Counted from the stretch's first letter, positions 24,917-35,323 are shown. The stretch: 44,042 nucleotides of DNA from Marinobacterium sp. (GCA_025800125.1 JAOXSF010000163.1:1-44042); one strand, 5' to 3'. Made by a program: numbers and translations. Notes: a model not told the origin generated them from the sequence alone.

Positions 24917-25263
24917 ACCTTTTCCTCGACCACGTTGCTTAATTTCTCAATCTGATGGGCTACACCCACCGCATCTTCAACATCCAGCTGAATCGCAATA
25001 CCACGCCCTGGTTCATCATCAAACCCGGCAACTCGGGCAATCTCTTCCAGAATAGGACGGCTCAGATGCTCTTCTACCAGAAACAGCACGACATCGCGCT
25101 GAGTATCCAGGCTCAGGCCAAAAAACGTACGGCTCTTATTCAGACCTTCACCACGGGCGTTACTGATAACCGTTGCACCCGTTGCGCCCGAGTCACGGGC
25201 AGCTTTCATCACTTCTTCAGTTTTGGTGTCTTCCACAAACACCAGCAGTAATTTGAAATGCAT
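24913..25263 (-). CDS. PII-like signal protein
   Basis: A 116-residue ferredoxin-fold protein of the PII superfamily. The N-terminal strand is FKLLLVFVEDTKTEEVM. A T-loop-like stretch spans about residues 37-56 (RGEGLNKSRTFFGLSLDTQR). A C-terminal signature PGRGIAIQLDVEDAVGV (about 85-101) resembles the PII C-terminal motif (G-x-G-x-I-x-V and V-x-x-A). The tyrosine that GlnD modifies in classical GlnB/GlnK is absent. PII-like proteins usually control a membrane transporter in response to nucleotides. Here it lies between two DUF1538 membrane genes and a CBS gene, and that target is the obvious inference. The 157-bp gap upstream leaves room for its own promoter. Confidence 0.82.
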   Translation of the reverse strand: MHFKLLLVFVEDTKTEEVMKAARDSGATGATVISNARGEGLNKSRTFFGLSLDTQRDVVLFLVEEHLSRPILEEIARVAGFDDEPGRGIAIQLDVEDAVGVAHQIEKLSNVVEEKV

Positions 25264-25420
25264 ATGTCCGAGTCTCCACTCTTCTCAATACCATAACTCG
25301 CTCCTGCACCATTTGCCTTTTCAGGCTGGAAACAGCAAAAGTCCGTTACAGCGTCTACGCTCAAAACTGTGTACCACTGTACAACACAATAACTTCAGCG
25401 CTGCATCCTCAGAGTAACTA

Positions 25421-26227
25421 TCAGGACTGAGACAGCACTTCTGCCTGACGCTTGCGCTTTTCACGCTCAGCCAGCCAACCCGTCAGCTGCGCATAGCCCA
25501 TTACGGTGATCATCGGGAACAGACTGGCGAAGGCGATCAGACCAAAGCCGTCTATCAGAGCACTACGCCCTGGTACCGTTTCCGCCAACCCAAGGCCCAA
25601 CGCTGCAACCAATGGCACCGTTACAGTTGAAGTTGTTACACCACCTGAGTCATAAGCCAGCGGTACTATCATTTTGGGGGCTTTAATTGTCTGCAAGACA
25701 ACAACAACGTAACCGGCAATAATGAACCAGTGAATCGGGTAACCGGTAACAATACGCCAGGTGCCCAATGAGATACCTACCGCAACGCCAAGCGCCACAG
25801 CAATGCGCAGACCCCAAATACCAATAGTGCCGCCAGACACTTCATTGGCCTTGATTGCTACAGCAATCAGCGAAGGCTCTGCAATTGTCGTACTTGCACC
25901 AATGGCAAATGCAAAAATGTACACCCAGTAGTAATCCTGCCAGCGCAGCACATCATTTGGCCCCCCCATACTCCATTCACGGATAAACTCAGGGTTGGTC
26001 AATTGCTCTGCCATCAGACGGCCAATTGGGAACAGTGCTTTTTCCAATCCAAGCAGAAACAGTGCAAGACCGACAATAACATAGACGAAACCGGTTAATA
26101 CCCGACGCAGATTCTTGATTGGCCTTCGAATTACAAAAATCTGAAAACCAAAAATAATCAGTGCAATCGGAATAACGTCTTTAACTGTCGACAGCGTAAT
26201 AGACAGCAGGTCAGATAAAAGCTCCAT
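25421..26227 (-). CDS. DUF1538 membrane protein, second of pair
   Basis: A 268-residue polytopic inner-membrane protein with about six or seven hydrophobic segments. Motifs shared with the adjacent paralogue are GLEKALFPIG (60-69), STTIAEPSLIAVA (112-124), [15 protein letters not shown] (191-205) and [15 protein letters not shown] (226-240). It is longer than its partner at the C-terminus, with a charged tail (EREKRKRQAE) likely on the cytoplasmic side. The Gly/Ser/Thr-rich [11 protein letters not shown] turn, conserved in a membrane setting, suggests a pore or ligand site (inference). The start ATG overlaps the stop of the first copy by one base. No function is known to me for DUF1538. Confidence 0.88.
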   Translation of the reverse strand: MELLSDLLSITLSTVKDVIPIALIIFGFQIFVIRRPIKNLRRVLTGFVYVIVGLALFLLGLEKALFPIGRLMAEQLTNPEFIREWSMGGPNDVLRWQDYYWVYIFAFAIGASTTIAEPSLIAVAIKANEVSGGTIGIWGLRIAVALGVAVGISLGTWRIVTGYPIHWFIIAGYVVVVLQTIKAPKMIVPLAYDSGGVTTSTVTVPLVAALGLGLAETVPGRSALIDGFGLIAFASLFPMITVMGYAQLTGWLAEREKRKRQAEVLSQS

Positions 26228-26961
26228 CAGATCACCATTCCATATGCCATTACAAAGATCATCGGTGTCAGGGAAGCAAATGCAATCAGACCGAAACCAT
26301 CAATCATCGGGTTGCGCCCCTCAATCGAAGAAGCCAGACCCACACCTAATGCAGTTACCAGTGGTACTGTAATTGTGGAGGTGGTTACGCCACCAGAATC
26401 ATAGGCAATACCGATAATTTCACGCGGCGCAAACGCCGTCATGATTACAACCAAAATGTAACCAGCAATAATCATGTATTGAATGGACCAGCCCTTCAGA
26501 ATGCGCAGAACACCCAACACAATTGCCAGCCCTACCGACATTGCTACAGTGAAACGCAATCCATTGGCATAACTGGCCCGCGCAGCCTCATCATTGGCGA
26601 TCATTCCACCAATTGAAGCAACCGTCGCGGCTTCATCTGCGACGGCAATCAGGGCAGGTTCTGCCACTGTGGTACCAAAGCCCAACGCAAAAGCAAACGT
26701 CAACAACCAGAAGACACTCCCTTTTCGCGCAAAAGCATGAGCCATCGATTCACCGATGGGAAAGAGCCCCATGTCCAGACCAAAGATAAAAAAGGTTAAC
26801 CCCAGCACGACACAAGCAAGCCCGATAACCAGACCAATAAAGTCAGGCAACGGTTGTTGCAGCACCACTAACTGGAAAAACCCGATAACAAGCACAATGG
26901 GCGCCAGGTCTCTGAGACTTCCCATCATGGAGCGCCCGAGCGCGAGAAAAGAGCTTTTCAA
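26227..26961 (-). CDS. DUF1538 membrane protein, first of pair
   Basis: A 244-residue polytopic membrane protein and the first gene of the cassette. Conserved blocks are [10 protein letters not shown] (61-70), [14 protein letters not shown] (95-108), [15 protein letters not shown] (186-200) and [15 protein letters not shown] (221-235), the same four as in the next gene. The frame begins at a TTG with GGAG 10 nt upstream. An ATG 11 codons later lacks a ribosome site, so I keep the TTG with moderate certainty. Overlapping stop and start with the next gene imply a hetero-oligomer of two half-units. Transcription starts in the 308-bp gap upstream. Confidence 0.88.
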   Translation of the reverse strand: MKSSFLALGRSMMGSLRDLAPIVLVIGFFQLVVLQQPLPDFIGLVIGLACVVLGLTFFIFGLDMGLFPIGESMAHAFARKGSVFWLLTFAFALGFGTTVAEPALIAVADEAATVASIGGMIANDEAARASYANGLRFTVAMSVGLAIVLGVLRILKGWSIQYMIIAGYILVVIMTAFAPREIIGIAYDSGGVTTSTITVPLVTALGVGLASSIEGRNPMIDGFGLIAFASLTPMIFVMAYGMVI

Positions 26962-27269
26962 CCCCTGGTAACTCCCTACTGAATTAATCGTTATTTTGTT
27001 ATATCGATCATAGGCTAACGAGTTTACAGCATGGTTGCAAAGGGATAGTTAGACGACAGGAATAAACCTTTATCTGGATCAATCGTCCGTTTTAATTATA
27101 CTCCTTAAGTATTAATTAATAGCTTGAACATTAAATGACCATAAACAAATAAAACACTTTAATAACCAGGCAATTTACCTGGTTATTAAATAAATAGCTC
27201 AGAAAAGGAATGGATTATCAGCTACCCGAAAAGGTACGCCATCTATAAGCCTCTGTCAGTCGCTTACTT
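26962..27269. other. Control region of the DUF1538 cassette
   Basis: An AT-rich gap without a gene. On the minus strand a perfect TATAAT (27095-27100) could be the -10 of the cassette promoter, but the matching -35 is poor, as in activator-dependent promoters. The leader from it would be about 130 nt. The terminator of the upstream Nudix gene lies at 27158-27190. Confidence 0.45.
27158..27190 (-). terminator. Intrinsic terminator after the Nudix-ThiE-like gene
   Basis: TTTAATAACCAGG (27158-27170) pairs perfectly with CCTGGTTATTAAA (27178-27190) around a 7-base loop. The minus-strand transcript continues into a U-rich stretch. Confidence 0.75.
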
Positions 27270-28217
27270 TCAATCAAACCAGGTGCGTATAGCTGCAACA
27301 CCTTGAGCACCCGCCAGCCGAGCCAATTCCAGGTCAGCTTCAGACATACCACCCAGAGCGTAAACAGGAAGAGGCAAATCCTTGATCAATACAGCAAAGT
27401 TATCCCACCCCAGCACCGAAGCCCCCGGATGACTGGCAGTCATTTGCACTGGCGATAGTGTGACATAGTCCAGCCCTTTCTCTACCGCCATAGCTAGCTC
27501 TTCGGTATTATGGCAGGATGCCCCCAGCCAGCGACCGCTAAACTGCGCCCTGTTTTGCAAACCATGCAGATGCTGACTATTGAGGTGCAAAGCCTCGACA
27601 TTTAATTGCTGCGCTTGCTCCAGTGAACCATTCAACACCAGAGTCACATTACGTCCCTGCAATGCTGCCTGTAATGCCCTGGCACGAGCAAAGTACTGTG
27701 CATCAGATAACTCTGGCGCTCTGAACATCAACTGAGTCAGCGAGTGCTTATCAAGGGCCGACAACACTGCCGTAACAAAATCAGCATCAGACTGCCCCCC
27801 CCCTGGCGGCGTAATAGCAAAACGGTCCGCCAGCAACGCTGCTGTTACAACCGGCTTATTGGCTGCCGGAAACTCATAGTCCACCAACTCCGCAGGCGCG
27901 ATCCAGCGTACCGGCTGACCTTCACGACCATAGGGCTCTCCTTCAAACGCATCCACCGTATATACATCCAGTAACACTGATTTATCTGGATAATGATGCG
28001 GAATACGGATCAAGGGCATTGCATTACGTAATGTAATACCCAGCTCCTCGTCCAGCTCACGACACAGTGCGTCCACCGCCGGTTCGCCCGCTTCAACTTT
28101 ACCGCCAGGAAATTCCCAGAGCCCGCCCTGATGCTTATCAACAGGACGCTGGGCCAGCAGAATATGACCGCATTTATCCTGGATAACGGCAGCCACAACA
28201 TGAATCAGTTTTTTCAT
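27270..28217 (-). CDS. mutT: Nudix hydrolase (MutT) fused to a ThiE-like domain
   Basis: A 315-residue two-domain protein. Residues 1-130 form a MutT-type Nudix hydrolase with the box GGKVEAGEPAVDALCRELDEELG (G-x5-E-x7-RE-x2-EE-x-G intact, about residues 38-60). This part should remove 8-oxo-dGTP from the nucleotide pool. Residues about 150-315 resemble thiamine-phosphate synthase, with a barrel ending LPVYALGGMSEADLELARLAGAQGVAAI. This fusion is a known arrangement in gammaproteobacteria; the role of the second domain is uncertain. It follows argJ by 87 bp on the same strand and ends at a strong terminator, so argJ-mutT is probably one unit. Confidence 0.92.
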   Translation of the reverse strand: MKKLIHVVAAVIQDKCGHILLAQRPVDKHQGGLWEFPGGKVEAGEPAVDALCRELDEELGITLRNAMPLIRIPHHYPDKSVLLDVYTVDAFEGEPYGREGQPVRWIAPAELVDYEFPAANKPVVTAALLADRFAITPPGGGQSDADFVTAVLSALDKHSLTQLMFRAPELSDAQYFARARALQAALQGRNVTLVLNGSLEQAQQLNVEALHLNSQHLHGLQNRAQFSGRWLGASCHNTEELAMAVEKGLDYVTLSPVQMTASHPGASVLGWDNFAVLIKDLPLPVYALGGMSEADLELARLAGAQGVAAIRTWFD

Positions 28218-28304
28218 CGAGGTATTCCAGAGTCAGAACCGGGGGAAAGGCATTAAAGTAACAACAGAATGGAAAATGGGAGCGTCAGAACGCTCCCAGA
28301 CAGA

Positions 28305-29519
28305 TCAACTGCGGTAATCTGCGTTGATTGACACGTAGTCATGGGATAGATCGGTGGTCCAGACCTTTTCCGCTACATCACCACGGTTCAGCACGATACG
28401 GATAGTAATATCCTCCTGCGCCATAACAGCTGCCCCTGCTTCTTCCGTGTATTGTGCTGCACGGCCACCGTTCTCAACGATACAAACATTATCCAGCCAG
28501 ATCTGCAAGGCATCAATATCCAGCTTTTCGACACCAGCACGACCAACCGCTGCCAGAATACGCCCCCAGTTAGCATCAGAGGCAAACAATGCCGTTTTTA
28601 CCAATGGCGAGTGAGCTACAGTAAATGCAACATCCAGCGCTTCTTTTTGCGCTGCGGCTTTCTCAACTTCAATGGCGATAAACTTGGTTGCACCTTCACC
28701 GTCACGCACAATCGCATGAGCAAGATCAAGCATCACCCTGTCAAGGGCCTCAGCAAATACTGCCAGATCAGCCTCACTGCTCACCTCAACACCACTGATG
28801 CCGGTAGCTACCAACATACAGGAGTCATTAGTCGAAGTATCACTATCCACGGTAATCCGGTTAAAAGAACGATCTGTCGAACTGCGCAGCAATGTCTGCA
28901 GGACAGATTGCTCAATTTTTGCATCGGTCGCCACATAACCCAGCATAGTTGCCATATTTGGCTGAATCATACCGGAACCTTTAGAAATACCTGTCAGCGT
29001 GACCGTTTTGCCGCCCAGCTCCACCTGCACGCTGGCACCTTTAAGACGGGTATCCGTAGTGTGGATGCCTTCGGCGGCCAGACGCCAGTTATCTTCTTTC
29101 AGGTCGGCTTTTGCGTCATCCAGCGCAGCCACAATCTTGTCAACAGGCAACGGCTCACCAATGACGCCGGTCGAGAATGGCAGCACTTCTTCAGACACTG
29201 CACCACATAGTTGTGCTACTGCATCAACGCAGCGCTGTGCATCCTCAACACCCTGAGCACCCGTTCCAGCATTCGCATTACCGGTGTTCGTCAGCAGGTA
29301 GCGAGCACTGTGGGTCTCCAGGTGGCGCTTACACAGCTGTACAGGCGCCGCACAGAATGCGTTGAGGGTAAAAACACCCACCACTGTACTTTCAGGGGCA
29401 ATTTCCATCAGCACTACATCACGACGACCAGGCTTCTTGATACCGGCGCTGGCAACACCCAGCTTAAAGCCCGCTACCGGGTGCATGGTGGATGGAAAAA
29501 TTTCAGATCCTACTGCCAT
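28305..29519 (-). CDS. argJ: Bifunctional glutamate N-acetyltransferase / amino-acid acetyltransferase ArgJ
   Basis: An enzyme of about 404 residues that recycles acetyl from N-acetylornithine to glutamate and can also use acetyl-CoA. The autoproteolysis site is visible in KGSGMIQPNMATMLGY, where the Thr becomes the nucleophile of the beta chain. LTNTGNANAGTG and the C-terminal NADYRS end are also typical. The frame is open 24 codons upstream, but GGAGAG lies just before the ATG at 29519, and the longer version would run across a terminator stem. So I use the internal start. It follows secA after that terminator. Confidence 0.95.
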   Translation of the reverse strand: MAVGSEIFPSTMHPVAGFKLGVASAGIKKPGRRDVVLMEIAPESTVVGVFTLNAFCAAPVQLCKRHLETHSARYLLTNTGNANAGTGAQGVEDAQRCVDAVAQLCGAVSEEVLPFSTGVIGEPLPVDKIVAALDDAKADLKEDNWRLAAEGIHTTDTRLKGASVQVELGGKTVTLTGISKGSGMIQPNMATMLGYVATDAKIEQSVLQTLLRSSTDRSFNRITVDSDTSTNDSCMLVATGISGVEVSSEADLAVFAEALDRVMLDLAHAIVRDGEGATKFIAIEVEKAAAQKEALDVAFTVAHSPLVKTALFASDANWGRILAAVGRAGVEKLDIDALQIWLDNVCIVENGGRAAQYTEEAGAAVMAQEDITIRIVLNRGDVAEKVWTTDLSHDYVSINADYRS

Positions 29520-29539
29520 TTTTGTTCTCTCCAGATAGC

Positions 29540-29565
29540 GAAAAAGCAGCGAGCGCTGCTTTTTC
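29540..29565 (-). terminator. Intrinsic terminator between secA and argJ
   Basis: GAAAAAGCAGC (29540-29550) pairs with GCTGCTTTTTC (29555-29565) around a GAGC loop, 43 bp downstream of the secA stop. The U-run on the minus strand fits termination of secA. Its core CAGATAGC(G)AAAAAGCAG also occurs almost unchanged at 14974-14990. Confidence 0.8.
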
Positions 29566-29607
29566 AGGGGTCTTAGTAGAGGGTTATGCACCCTCCTCGT
29601 GTCTGGC

Positions 29608-32367
29608 TTAGCTCAATTTGCCACAACACTGCTTGTACTTTTTGCCGGAACCACATGGACATGGCTCATTACGTCCAACTTTTGCTTCCTGTCGGACATA
29701 AGTTTCCGGCGTGGCTGCACCTACATCAGCGGCCTGGCCTTCAGCTGGCTCACCTTCAGCACCACCCATACTCTGGCCGGACTCATGCTGGAAGTTCATC
29801 TGCTGACGTTCAGCCTGCTCACGTCGCTGCTGTTCCATCTCTTCCACATCTTCAGGCTGACGCACCTGAACATGACTCAGAATACGCACTACATCACGCT
29901 TGATATTATCCAGCAGTTCCTGGAAAAGCTGGAACGCTTCACGCTTGTATTCCTGTTTCGGGTTTTTCTGTGCGTAACCACGCAGGTGAATCCCCTGGCG
30001 CAGATGGTCCATGGTCTGCAGGTGCTCTTTCCACAAGGTATCGACGATCTGCAGCATCACCTGCTTTTCGAACATACGCATAGTTTCTTCGCCCACCTGC
30101 TCCTCTTTCTGCTGGTAAGCACTCAACACTTCAAAACGGATCTTCTCGCGTAAAGTCTCTTCATGCAGGCTATCGTCGCTGTCAAGCCATTCCTGCACCG
30201 GCGCATGGATACCAAACTCGGCTTCCAGTGCTTTTTCGAGACCGGCAACATCCCACTGTTCTTCCAGGCTCTGTGGCGGTACATGCTCATTGATAGTGTT
30301 TTCTACCACCTCATCACGGATTGCATTAACCGTTTCAGAAATGTCATCGCTGGCCATCAGCTCATTACGCTGGCCATACACCACGGTACGCTGATCGTTA
30401 GCAACGTCATCATACTCAAGCAGCGCTTTACGAATATCGAAGTTACGCCCTTCTACCTTGCGCTGTGCTTTTTCAATGGCGTTGGTTACCATCTTGTGCT
30501 CAATTGCTTCACCGCGCTCCATACCCAGCGCCTGCATAAACTGGCGCACACGGTCGGAGGCGAAAATGCGCATCAGATCATCTTCCAGCGACAGGAAGAA
30601 GCGGGAGTACCCCGGGTCACCCTGACGACCAGCACGACCACGCAGCTGGTTATCAATACGACGAGATTCATGGCGCTCAGTACCCAGAATATGCAGGCCA
30701 CCAGCCTCCATAACCAGATCATGGCGCTTCTGCCAATCAGCTTTAACTGCCTCAATCTGCTCATCAGATGCTTCCGGGCCCAGCTCAGCAAGCTCAGCTT
30801 CCAGCTTGCCACCCAGCGCAATATCCGTACCACGACCAGCCATATTGGTTGCAATGGTGACAGCACCTGGACGACCCGCATTCATAATAATATGTGCTTC
30901 ACGCTCATGGTTTTTGGCGTTCAGAACATTGTGCTCAATTTTGGCCTTCTTCAGCAGTGTCGCCAGCAGTTCTGAGGATTCAACAGAGGCAGTACCCACC
31001 AGTACAGGGGCTTGCTTATCCTGCAGTTTCTGTATTTCTTCAACAATCGCTTCATATTTCTCTTCCATGGTCAGGAAGACACAGTCGTTAGCATCGTTAC
31101 GGGCGATTGACCGGTTAGTCGGGATAACGACTACATCAAGGCCATAAATCTGATTCAGCTCGAACGCTTCAGTATCCGCCGTGCCCGTCATGCCAGACAA
31201 CTTTCCGTAGAGGCGGAAGTAATTCTGGAAGGTTGTAGATGCCAGTGTCTGACTTTCCTGCTGAATCTGCACACCCTCTTTAGCTTCAACCGCCTGGTGC
31301 AGACCTTCAGACCAGCGACGGCCTGGCATGATACGACCGGTGTGTTCGTCAACAATTACTACCTGATGATCCTGGACAATGTAATCGCGGTCACGCTGGA
31401 ACAGATTATGTGCACGCAGCCCCGCCAGCACATGATGCAACAGGTTCAGATTCTGCGGTGCGTAAAGGCTTTCACCTTCTTTCAGCATCTCAGCCTGCAC
31501 CAGCAGTTCTTCTACACGCTGGTGACCGGCCTCAGTCATCTCGACAGTACGGTTTTTCTCATCGACCACAAAGTGCTCTTCGATCACCTGGGTCTCATCT
31601 TTGATGTCGATTTCACCATGAAACTGCTCCAGCTGTGGAATCAGCTGGTTAATTGCAAAGTAGGTCTCTGAGCTGTCTTCTGCCGGGCCAGAGATAATCA
31701 GTGGCGTACGGGCTTCATCAATCAGGATAGAGTCAACTTCATCGACCACAGCAAAACTGAATTCACGCTGCACCTTTTCATCGGCGCTGAACGCCATATT
31801 GTCACGCAGATAATCGAAACCAAATTCGTTGTTGGTACCGTAGGTGACATCAGCGTTATACGCAGCCCGCTTGGAGTCCGGATCCTGCTGAGACAGAATA
31901 ACCCCAACACGCATACCCAGCGCTTCATAGATTGGACGCATCCATTCAGCGTCTCGACGTGCCAGATAGTCGTTGACGGTTACAACATGCACGCCATTGC
32001 CGGTCAATGCGTTCAGGTAAACAGGCAAGGTCGCTACCAGTGTTTTACCTTCACCGGTGCGCATCTCGGCCACCTTACCATCATGCAATGCGATGCCACC
32101 GATCATCTGCACATCAAAGTGGCGCATATTCATAACACGGCGGGATGCTTCACGCACGGCAGCAAAGGCTTCAGGCAACAGCTGATCCAGTGTTTCACCA
32201 CCTTCGAGTCGCTCGCGAAACTCATCTGTTTTAGCCTTCAGCTGGTCATCACTGAGTGACTCCAGTTCCGCTTCCAGCGCGTTAATCTGTTTAACGATGC
32301 GCCCCATGCGTTTGAGTTCGCGATCGTTCTTGCTTCCGAAGACCTTTCTAAACAGTGAGCCCAGCAT
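29608..32367 (-). CDS. secA: Protein translocase ATPase SecA
   Basis: A 919-residue motor of the Sec export pathway that drives preproteins through SecYEG. Walker A is [11 protein letters not shown] (about residues 102-112), and the DEAD-type Walker B is [15 protein letters not shown] (about 206-220). NBD2 carries [14 protein letters not shown] and the arginine finger region [11 protein letters not shown]. The C-terminus ends with the zinc-binding SEC-C motif [14 protein letters not shown], which contacts SecB. All key residues are intact and length is normal. No secM-like gene lies upstream; the 282-bp gap to gltX contains its promoter region. Confidence 0.98.
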   Translation of the reverse strand: MLGSLFRKVFGSKNDRELKRMGRIVKQINALEAELESLSDDQLKAKTDEFRERLEGGETLDQLLPEAFAAVREASRRVMNMRHFDVQMIGGIALHDGKVAEMRTGEGKTLVATLPVYLNALTGNGVHVVTVNDYLARRDAEWMRPIYEALGMRVGVILSQQDPDSKRAAYNADVTYGTNNEFGFDYLRDNMAFSADEKVQREFSFAVVDEVDSILIDEARTPLIISGPAEDSSETYFAINQLIPQLEQFHGEIDIKDETQVIEEHFVVDEKNRTVEMTEAGHQRVEELLVQAEMLKEGESLYAPQNLNLLHHVLAGLRAHNLFQRDRDYIVQDHQVVIVDEHTGRIMPGRRWSEGLHQAVEAKEGVQIQQESQTLASTTFQNYFRLYGKLSGMTGTADTEAFELNQIYGLDVVVIPTNRSIARNDANDCVFLTMEEKYEAIVEEIQKLQDKQAPVLVGTASVESSELLATLLKKAKIEHNVLNAKNHEREAHIIMNAGRPGAVTIATNMAGRGTDIALGGKLEAELAELGPEASDEQIEAVKADWQKRHDLVMEAGGLHILGTERHESRRIDNQLRGRAGRQGDPGYSRFFLSLEDDLMRIFASDRVRQFMQALGMERGEAIEHKMVTNAIEKAQRKVEGRNFDIRKALLEYDDVANDQRTVVYGQRNELMASDDISETVNAIRDEVVENTINEHVPPQSLEEQWDVAGLEKALEAEFGIHAPVQEWLDSDDSLHEETLREKIRFEVLSAYQQKEEQVGEETMRMFEKQVMLQIVDTLWKEHLQTMDHLRQGIHLRGYAQKNPKQEYKREAFQLFQELLDNIKRDVVRILSHVQVRQPEDVEEMEQQRREQAERQQMNFQHESGQSMGGAEGEPAEGQAADVGAATPETYVRQEAKVGRNEPCPCGSGKKYKQCCGKLS

Positions 32368-32587
32368 GTTGTAATAATCAACCTTTTGAAACTGATGTGA
32401 TGTCCAGTGGTATGCACAGTAGCTTTGATAGAATACCGTTTGAATGGAATACCATTCGAGATTCCCGATATAACTCTGGTGACCACCGGCTCGCCATTCT
32501 ACCCATATTGGGGCAGGGATTAGAATCTCAAGGTCAGATTATTTTGCGGATTTTTTCCGTCAGGGTGATACAGGTTCCCCGAAATAA

Positions 32588-32624
32588 AAAAATCCGGCAA
32601 CTGCACTGCAGCGGCCGGATTTTT
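32588..32624 (-). terminator. Intrinsic terminator of gltX
   Basis: AAAAATCCGGC (32588-32598) pairs with GCCGGATTTTT (32614-32624), just downstream of the gltX stop. It separates gltX from secA. Confidence 0.85.
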
Positions 32625-32649
32625 CAATCATCAGAACGTCTCAGAATAT

Positions 32650-34149
32650 TCAACTGCCCAGCGTTTCAGCGATAGCGCGGAACTCTTTTTCCCACTTCTT
32701 CGTTTGCTTCTTGGATGGACCGCCCACCACATTCAGTGCGTTACGGATGCGGGCACGGCTCATGTCCGGACCAAGAATCTCCATGGAATCCATTACAGAT
32801 ACGGTCTGGTTGGTACCAGCAATGGCAATAAACAGCGGGAACAGGAAGTCACGAATTTTCAGCTCCAGCGCATCAGCAATCTTCTTCAGATTCGGGAACA
32901 GGTTGTCCTTGCTCCACTTCTGCTCGGTATCCAGGTACCAGGCGGAGAACTGCAGCACGCGGCTGATATCTTCCTGCTGCAGGGTTTTGTGCTCAAACTG
33001 CTCGATGGTCAGTTCAGGCATGCCAGAAAGGAAAAAGCCTGCCAGCGGTGCAACATCAGAGAAGGTATCAACACGCTGCTGAATCAGCGGCACAATCTGC
33101 ATCAGGTACTCAGGGTTCAGCGCCCACTGCACGTAACGCTGAGCGAACTCTTCCGGGCTCAGGTTTTCACGCAGCCACAGGCCATTCAGCCAGCTCAGTT
33201 TCTGCTGGTCGAATACCGGGCCACCCAGGGATACACGGTGAATATCGAAACTCTCGAACATCTCCTGACGGCTGAATTTCTCGCGCTCATCCGGCATGGA
33301 CCAGCCCATACGACCCAGGTAGTTCAACAGTGCTTCGGCCATAAAGCCCATGCGCTGGTAGTACAGGATGCTGGTCGGGTTCTTACGCTTTGACAGCTTG
33401 GACTTGTCCGGGTTACGCAGCAGCGGCATATGACACAGCTTCGGCATCTCCCAGCCAAAATATTCATACAGCAGCTTGTGCTTAGGCGCAGAGTTGATCC
33501 ACTCTTCACCACGGATAACGTGGGTAATCTGCATCAGGTGATCATCGACCACATTGGCCAGGTGGTAAGTTGGCATACCGTCAGATTTCAGCAAGATCTG
33601 AGCATCAACCATGCCCCATTCCAGCTCGATAGTGCCACGCAGCATATCGTCGATTTCACAAGCGCCTTCGCCCTCAGGCACGACCATACGTACCACATAC
33701 GGAGCCCCTTCGGCTTTACGTTTCTCGACTTCTTCTACAGGCAGCGCCAGATCACTCTGTTTCAGGGCCGTGTGACCACCGGCGGCACGACGCGCTTCAC
33801 GCAGCTCGTTAAGCTCTTCCGCAGTACGGTAACAGAGGAATGCTTTACCATCTTCCACCAACTGCATGGCGTACTTGCCATACATATCCTTACGCTCGCT
33901 CTGGCGATAAGGACCGTGAGGACCGCCTACATCCGGGCCTTCATCCCATTCCAGGCCCAGCCAGCGCAGAGAATCCAGAATCGTCTGCTCAGATTCTGCG
34001 GTGCTGCGAGTCTGGTCAGTATCTTCGATACGCAGAATGAACTGACCACCATGCTGACGTGCAAAGGCCAGATTGAACAGCGCAATATAGGCTGTACCTA
34101 CATGAGGATCGCCGGTCGGCGATGGTGCGACGCGAGTACGAACAGTCAT
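32650..34149 (-). CDS. gltX: Glutamyl-tRNA synthetase
   Basis: A 499-residue class I synthetase that charges tRNA-Glu. The HIGH-type signature is [13 protein letters not shown] (about residues 9-21), and the KMSKS-type loop is [12 protein letters not shown] (about 253-264). [30 protein letters not shown] near the C-terminus belongs to the anticodon-binding part. AAGGATT precedes the ATG. It appears monocistronic, with its own terminator. Confidence 0.97.
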   Translation of the reverse strand: MTVRTRVAPSPTGDPHVGTAYIALFNLAFARQHGGQFILRIEDTDQTRSTAESEQTILDSLRWLGLEWDEGPDVGGPHGPYRQSERKDMYGKYAMQLVEDGKAFLCYRTAEELNELREARRAAGGHTALKQSDLALPVEEVEKRKAEGAPYVVRMVVPEGEGACEIDDMLRGTIELEWGMVDAQILLKSDGMPTYHLANVVDDHLMQITHVIRGEEWINSAPKHKLLYEYFGWEMPKLCHMPLLRNPDKSKLSKRKNPTSILYYQRMGFMAEALLNYLGRMGWSMPDEREKFSRQEMFESFDIHRVSLGGPVFDQQKLSWLNGLWLRENLSPEEFAQRYVQWALNPEYLMQIVPLIQQRVDTFSDVAPLAGFFLSGMPELTIEQFEHKTLQQEDISRVLQFSAWYLDTEQKWSKDNLFPNLKKIADALELKIRDFLFPLFIAIAGTNQTVSVMDSMEILGPDMSRARIRNALNVVGGPSKKQTKKWEKEFRAIAETLGS

Positions 34150-34283
34150 CGGAATCCTTGAAACAGGTTGGATAAATGAAATTGGGGGAAATTATACAGA
34201 CAGAACTGTGGCGGGACGAGAGTCGCAGAAAAGATGAGAATCATAGAGGCTTGCTGGCATTAAGGCCAAAGACAACATAACGG

Positions 34284-34688
34284 TCAGAACCAGCACAGCC
34301 AGCCATTATCCAGCAGCACACCGCCCCAGCTGATAGCAGTGATAATCAACATCAAAAATACAGCGGCCGATCCCAGGTCTTTTGCCAGACCAGCCAGCTC
34401 ATTAAACTCGGTACCTGCGCGATCAACAATCGCTTCAATTGCAGTATTAAGCAGCTCAAACATCAGCACCATCAGTACCGTGCCGGCCAGCAACGCAAAT
34501 TGCACTCCATTTTGCGCCACTCCAATGGCCAGTGGTAACAGTACCAGAGCTGCCCAGCTTTCATAACGAAAAGCGGGTTCATTCCTGTACGCTGCCCGAA
34601 TACCCTGCAATGAATAACGGGCTGCATAGTAAAAACGTGCCAGCCCTGTCATCTTGATTGGCCCAGTCGTTTTATCGTTCACTCTCAT
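34284..34688 (-). CDS. dgkA: Diacylglycerol kinase
   Basis: A 134-residue small integral-membrane kinase that phosphorylates diacylglycerol released during membrane-derived oligosaccharide synthesis. Signature parts are RNEPAFRYE, the catalytic ELLNTAIEAIVDR (with Glu and Asn metal ligands) and KDLGSAAVFLML, arranged around three membrane helices. About ten extra N-terminal residues precede the usual start, and a second ATG (MTGLARF) is a possible alternative. It is the last host-type gene before the prophage flank. Confidence 0.93.
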   Translation of the reverse strand: MRVNDKTTGPIKMTGLARFYYAARYSLQGIRAAYRNEPAFRYESWAALVLLPLAIGVAQNGVQFALLAGTVLMVLMFELLNTAIEAIVDRAGTEFNELAGLAKDLGSAAVFLMLIITAISWGGVLLDNGWLCWF

Positions 34689-35323
34689 GTCCTGCTACTC
34701 ATCTGTGGAAGATGACACATCATAGCAGCCCGAATATAAATTTTATGTCAACTCATATGCTTCATACTGATTTCTAAGCAAAATTTCTATCTACACCACC
34801 GACAGTCGAAGCCCCCTCTTACACTGTGTATAATCCGACCAGCCCGCTTGATCTTGATTTCCGCCTTGTAGCATGCCCCCTGCTGCAGTGACCTTCTTTA
34901 TTATCGTGGCCATTTCCGCGCTCCACACTTGGTGCGCCTCACCAAACAAGGCGCACCAACACAGTAAAAATAGCGAAAAGCAGCTACAAAACGACAGAGA
35001 AACCACCTTTGAAAAACGTAGTAAAAACAAGCCACAGCCCAGAAACCACAAGGGATACACTTAATAGGTGCTTCACCGTAGCCCCGATGATGGATGGGCA
35101 GCACCAAAAACAAATCCCATAAAAATCAGCAAGTTACAAAGACGGCTTTATTTTTGTACCATTTTTGTCACACCAAGCACCGGAACAACCACTCCATATT
35201 CCCCTACTCTCAAAGCAGCCCTTACAGCACAAGCCAAGCAGCTTGACCTCTCGACTCAAACAACAAAACCTGAATCACAAGAAATAAAAAGCTCTCGCCA
35301 TATTCGAAATTGCTATTTAACAG
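34689..35323. other. Gene-poor flank between dgkA and the toxin-antitoxin pair
   Basis: About 640 bp with only short open frames on both strands that share no family character, start sites or ribosome sites. It is AT-rich, with many A-runs. It contains the 31-bp hairpin at 34929-34959. The junction between host DNA and the P2-like prophage should lie here or close to the end of the toxin-antitoxin pair. I could not identify an attachment site. Confidence 0.4.
34929..34959. repeat. Perfect 11-bp inverted repeat in the prophage flank
   Basis: TTGGTGCGCCT (34929-34939) and AGGCGCACCAA (34949-34959) with a 9-base loop. No U-run follows on either strand, so it is not a normal terminator. It could be a binding or recombination site, or a structured RNA. 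Confidence 0.6.

Noticed and set aside
32442-32457. GAATGG/CCATTC inverted repeat upstream of secA
   Set aside because: Only a 6-bp stem with a 4-base loop; too short to claim a regulatory role for it.
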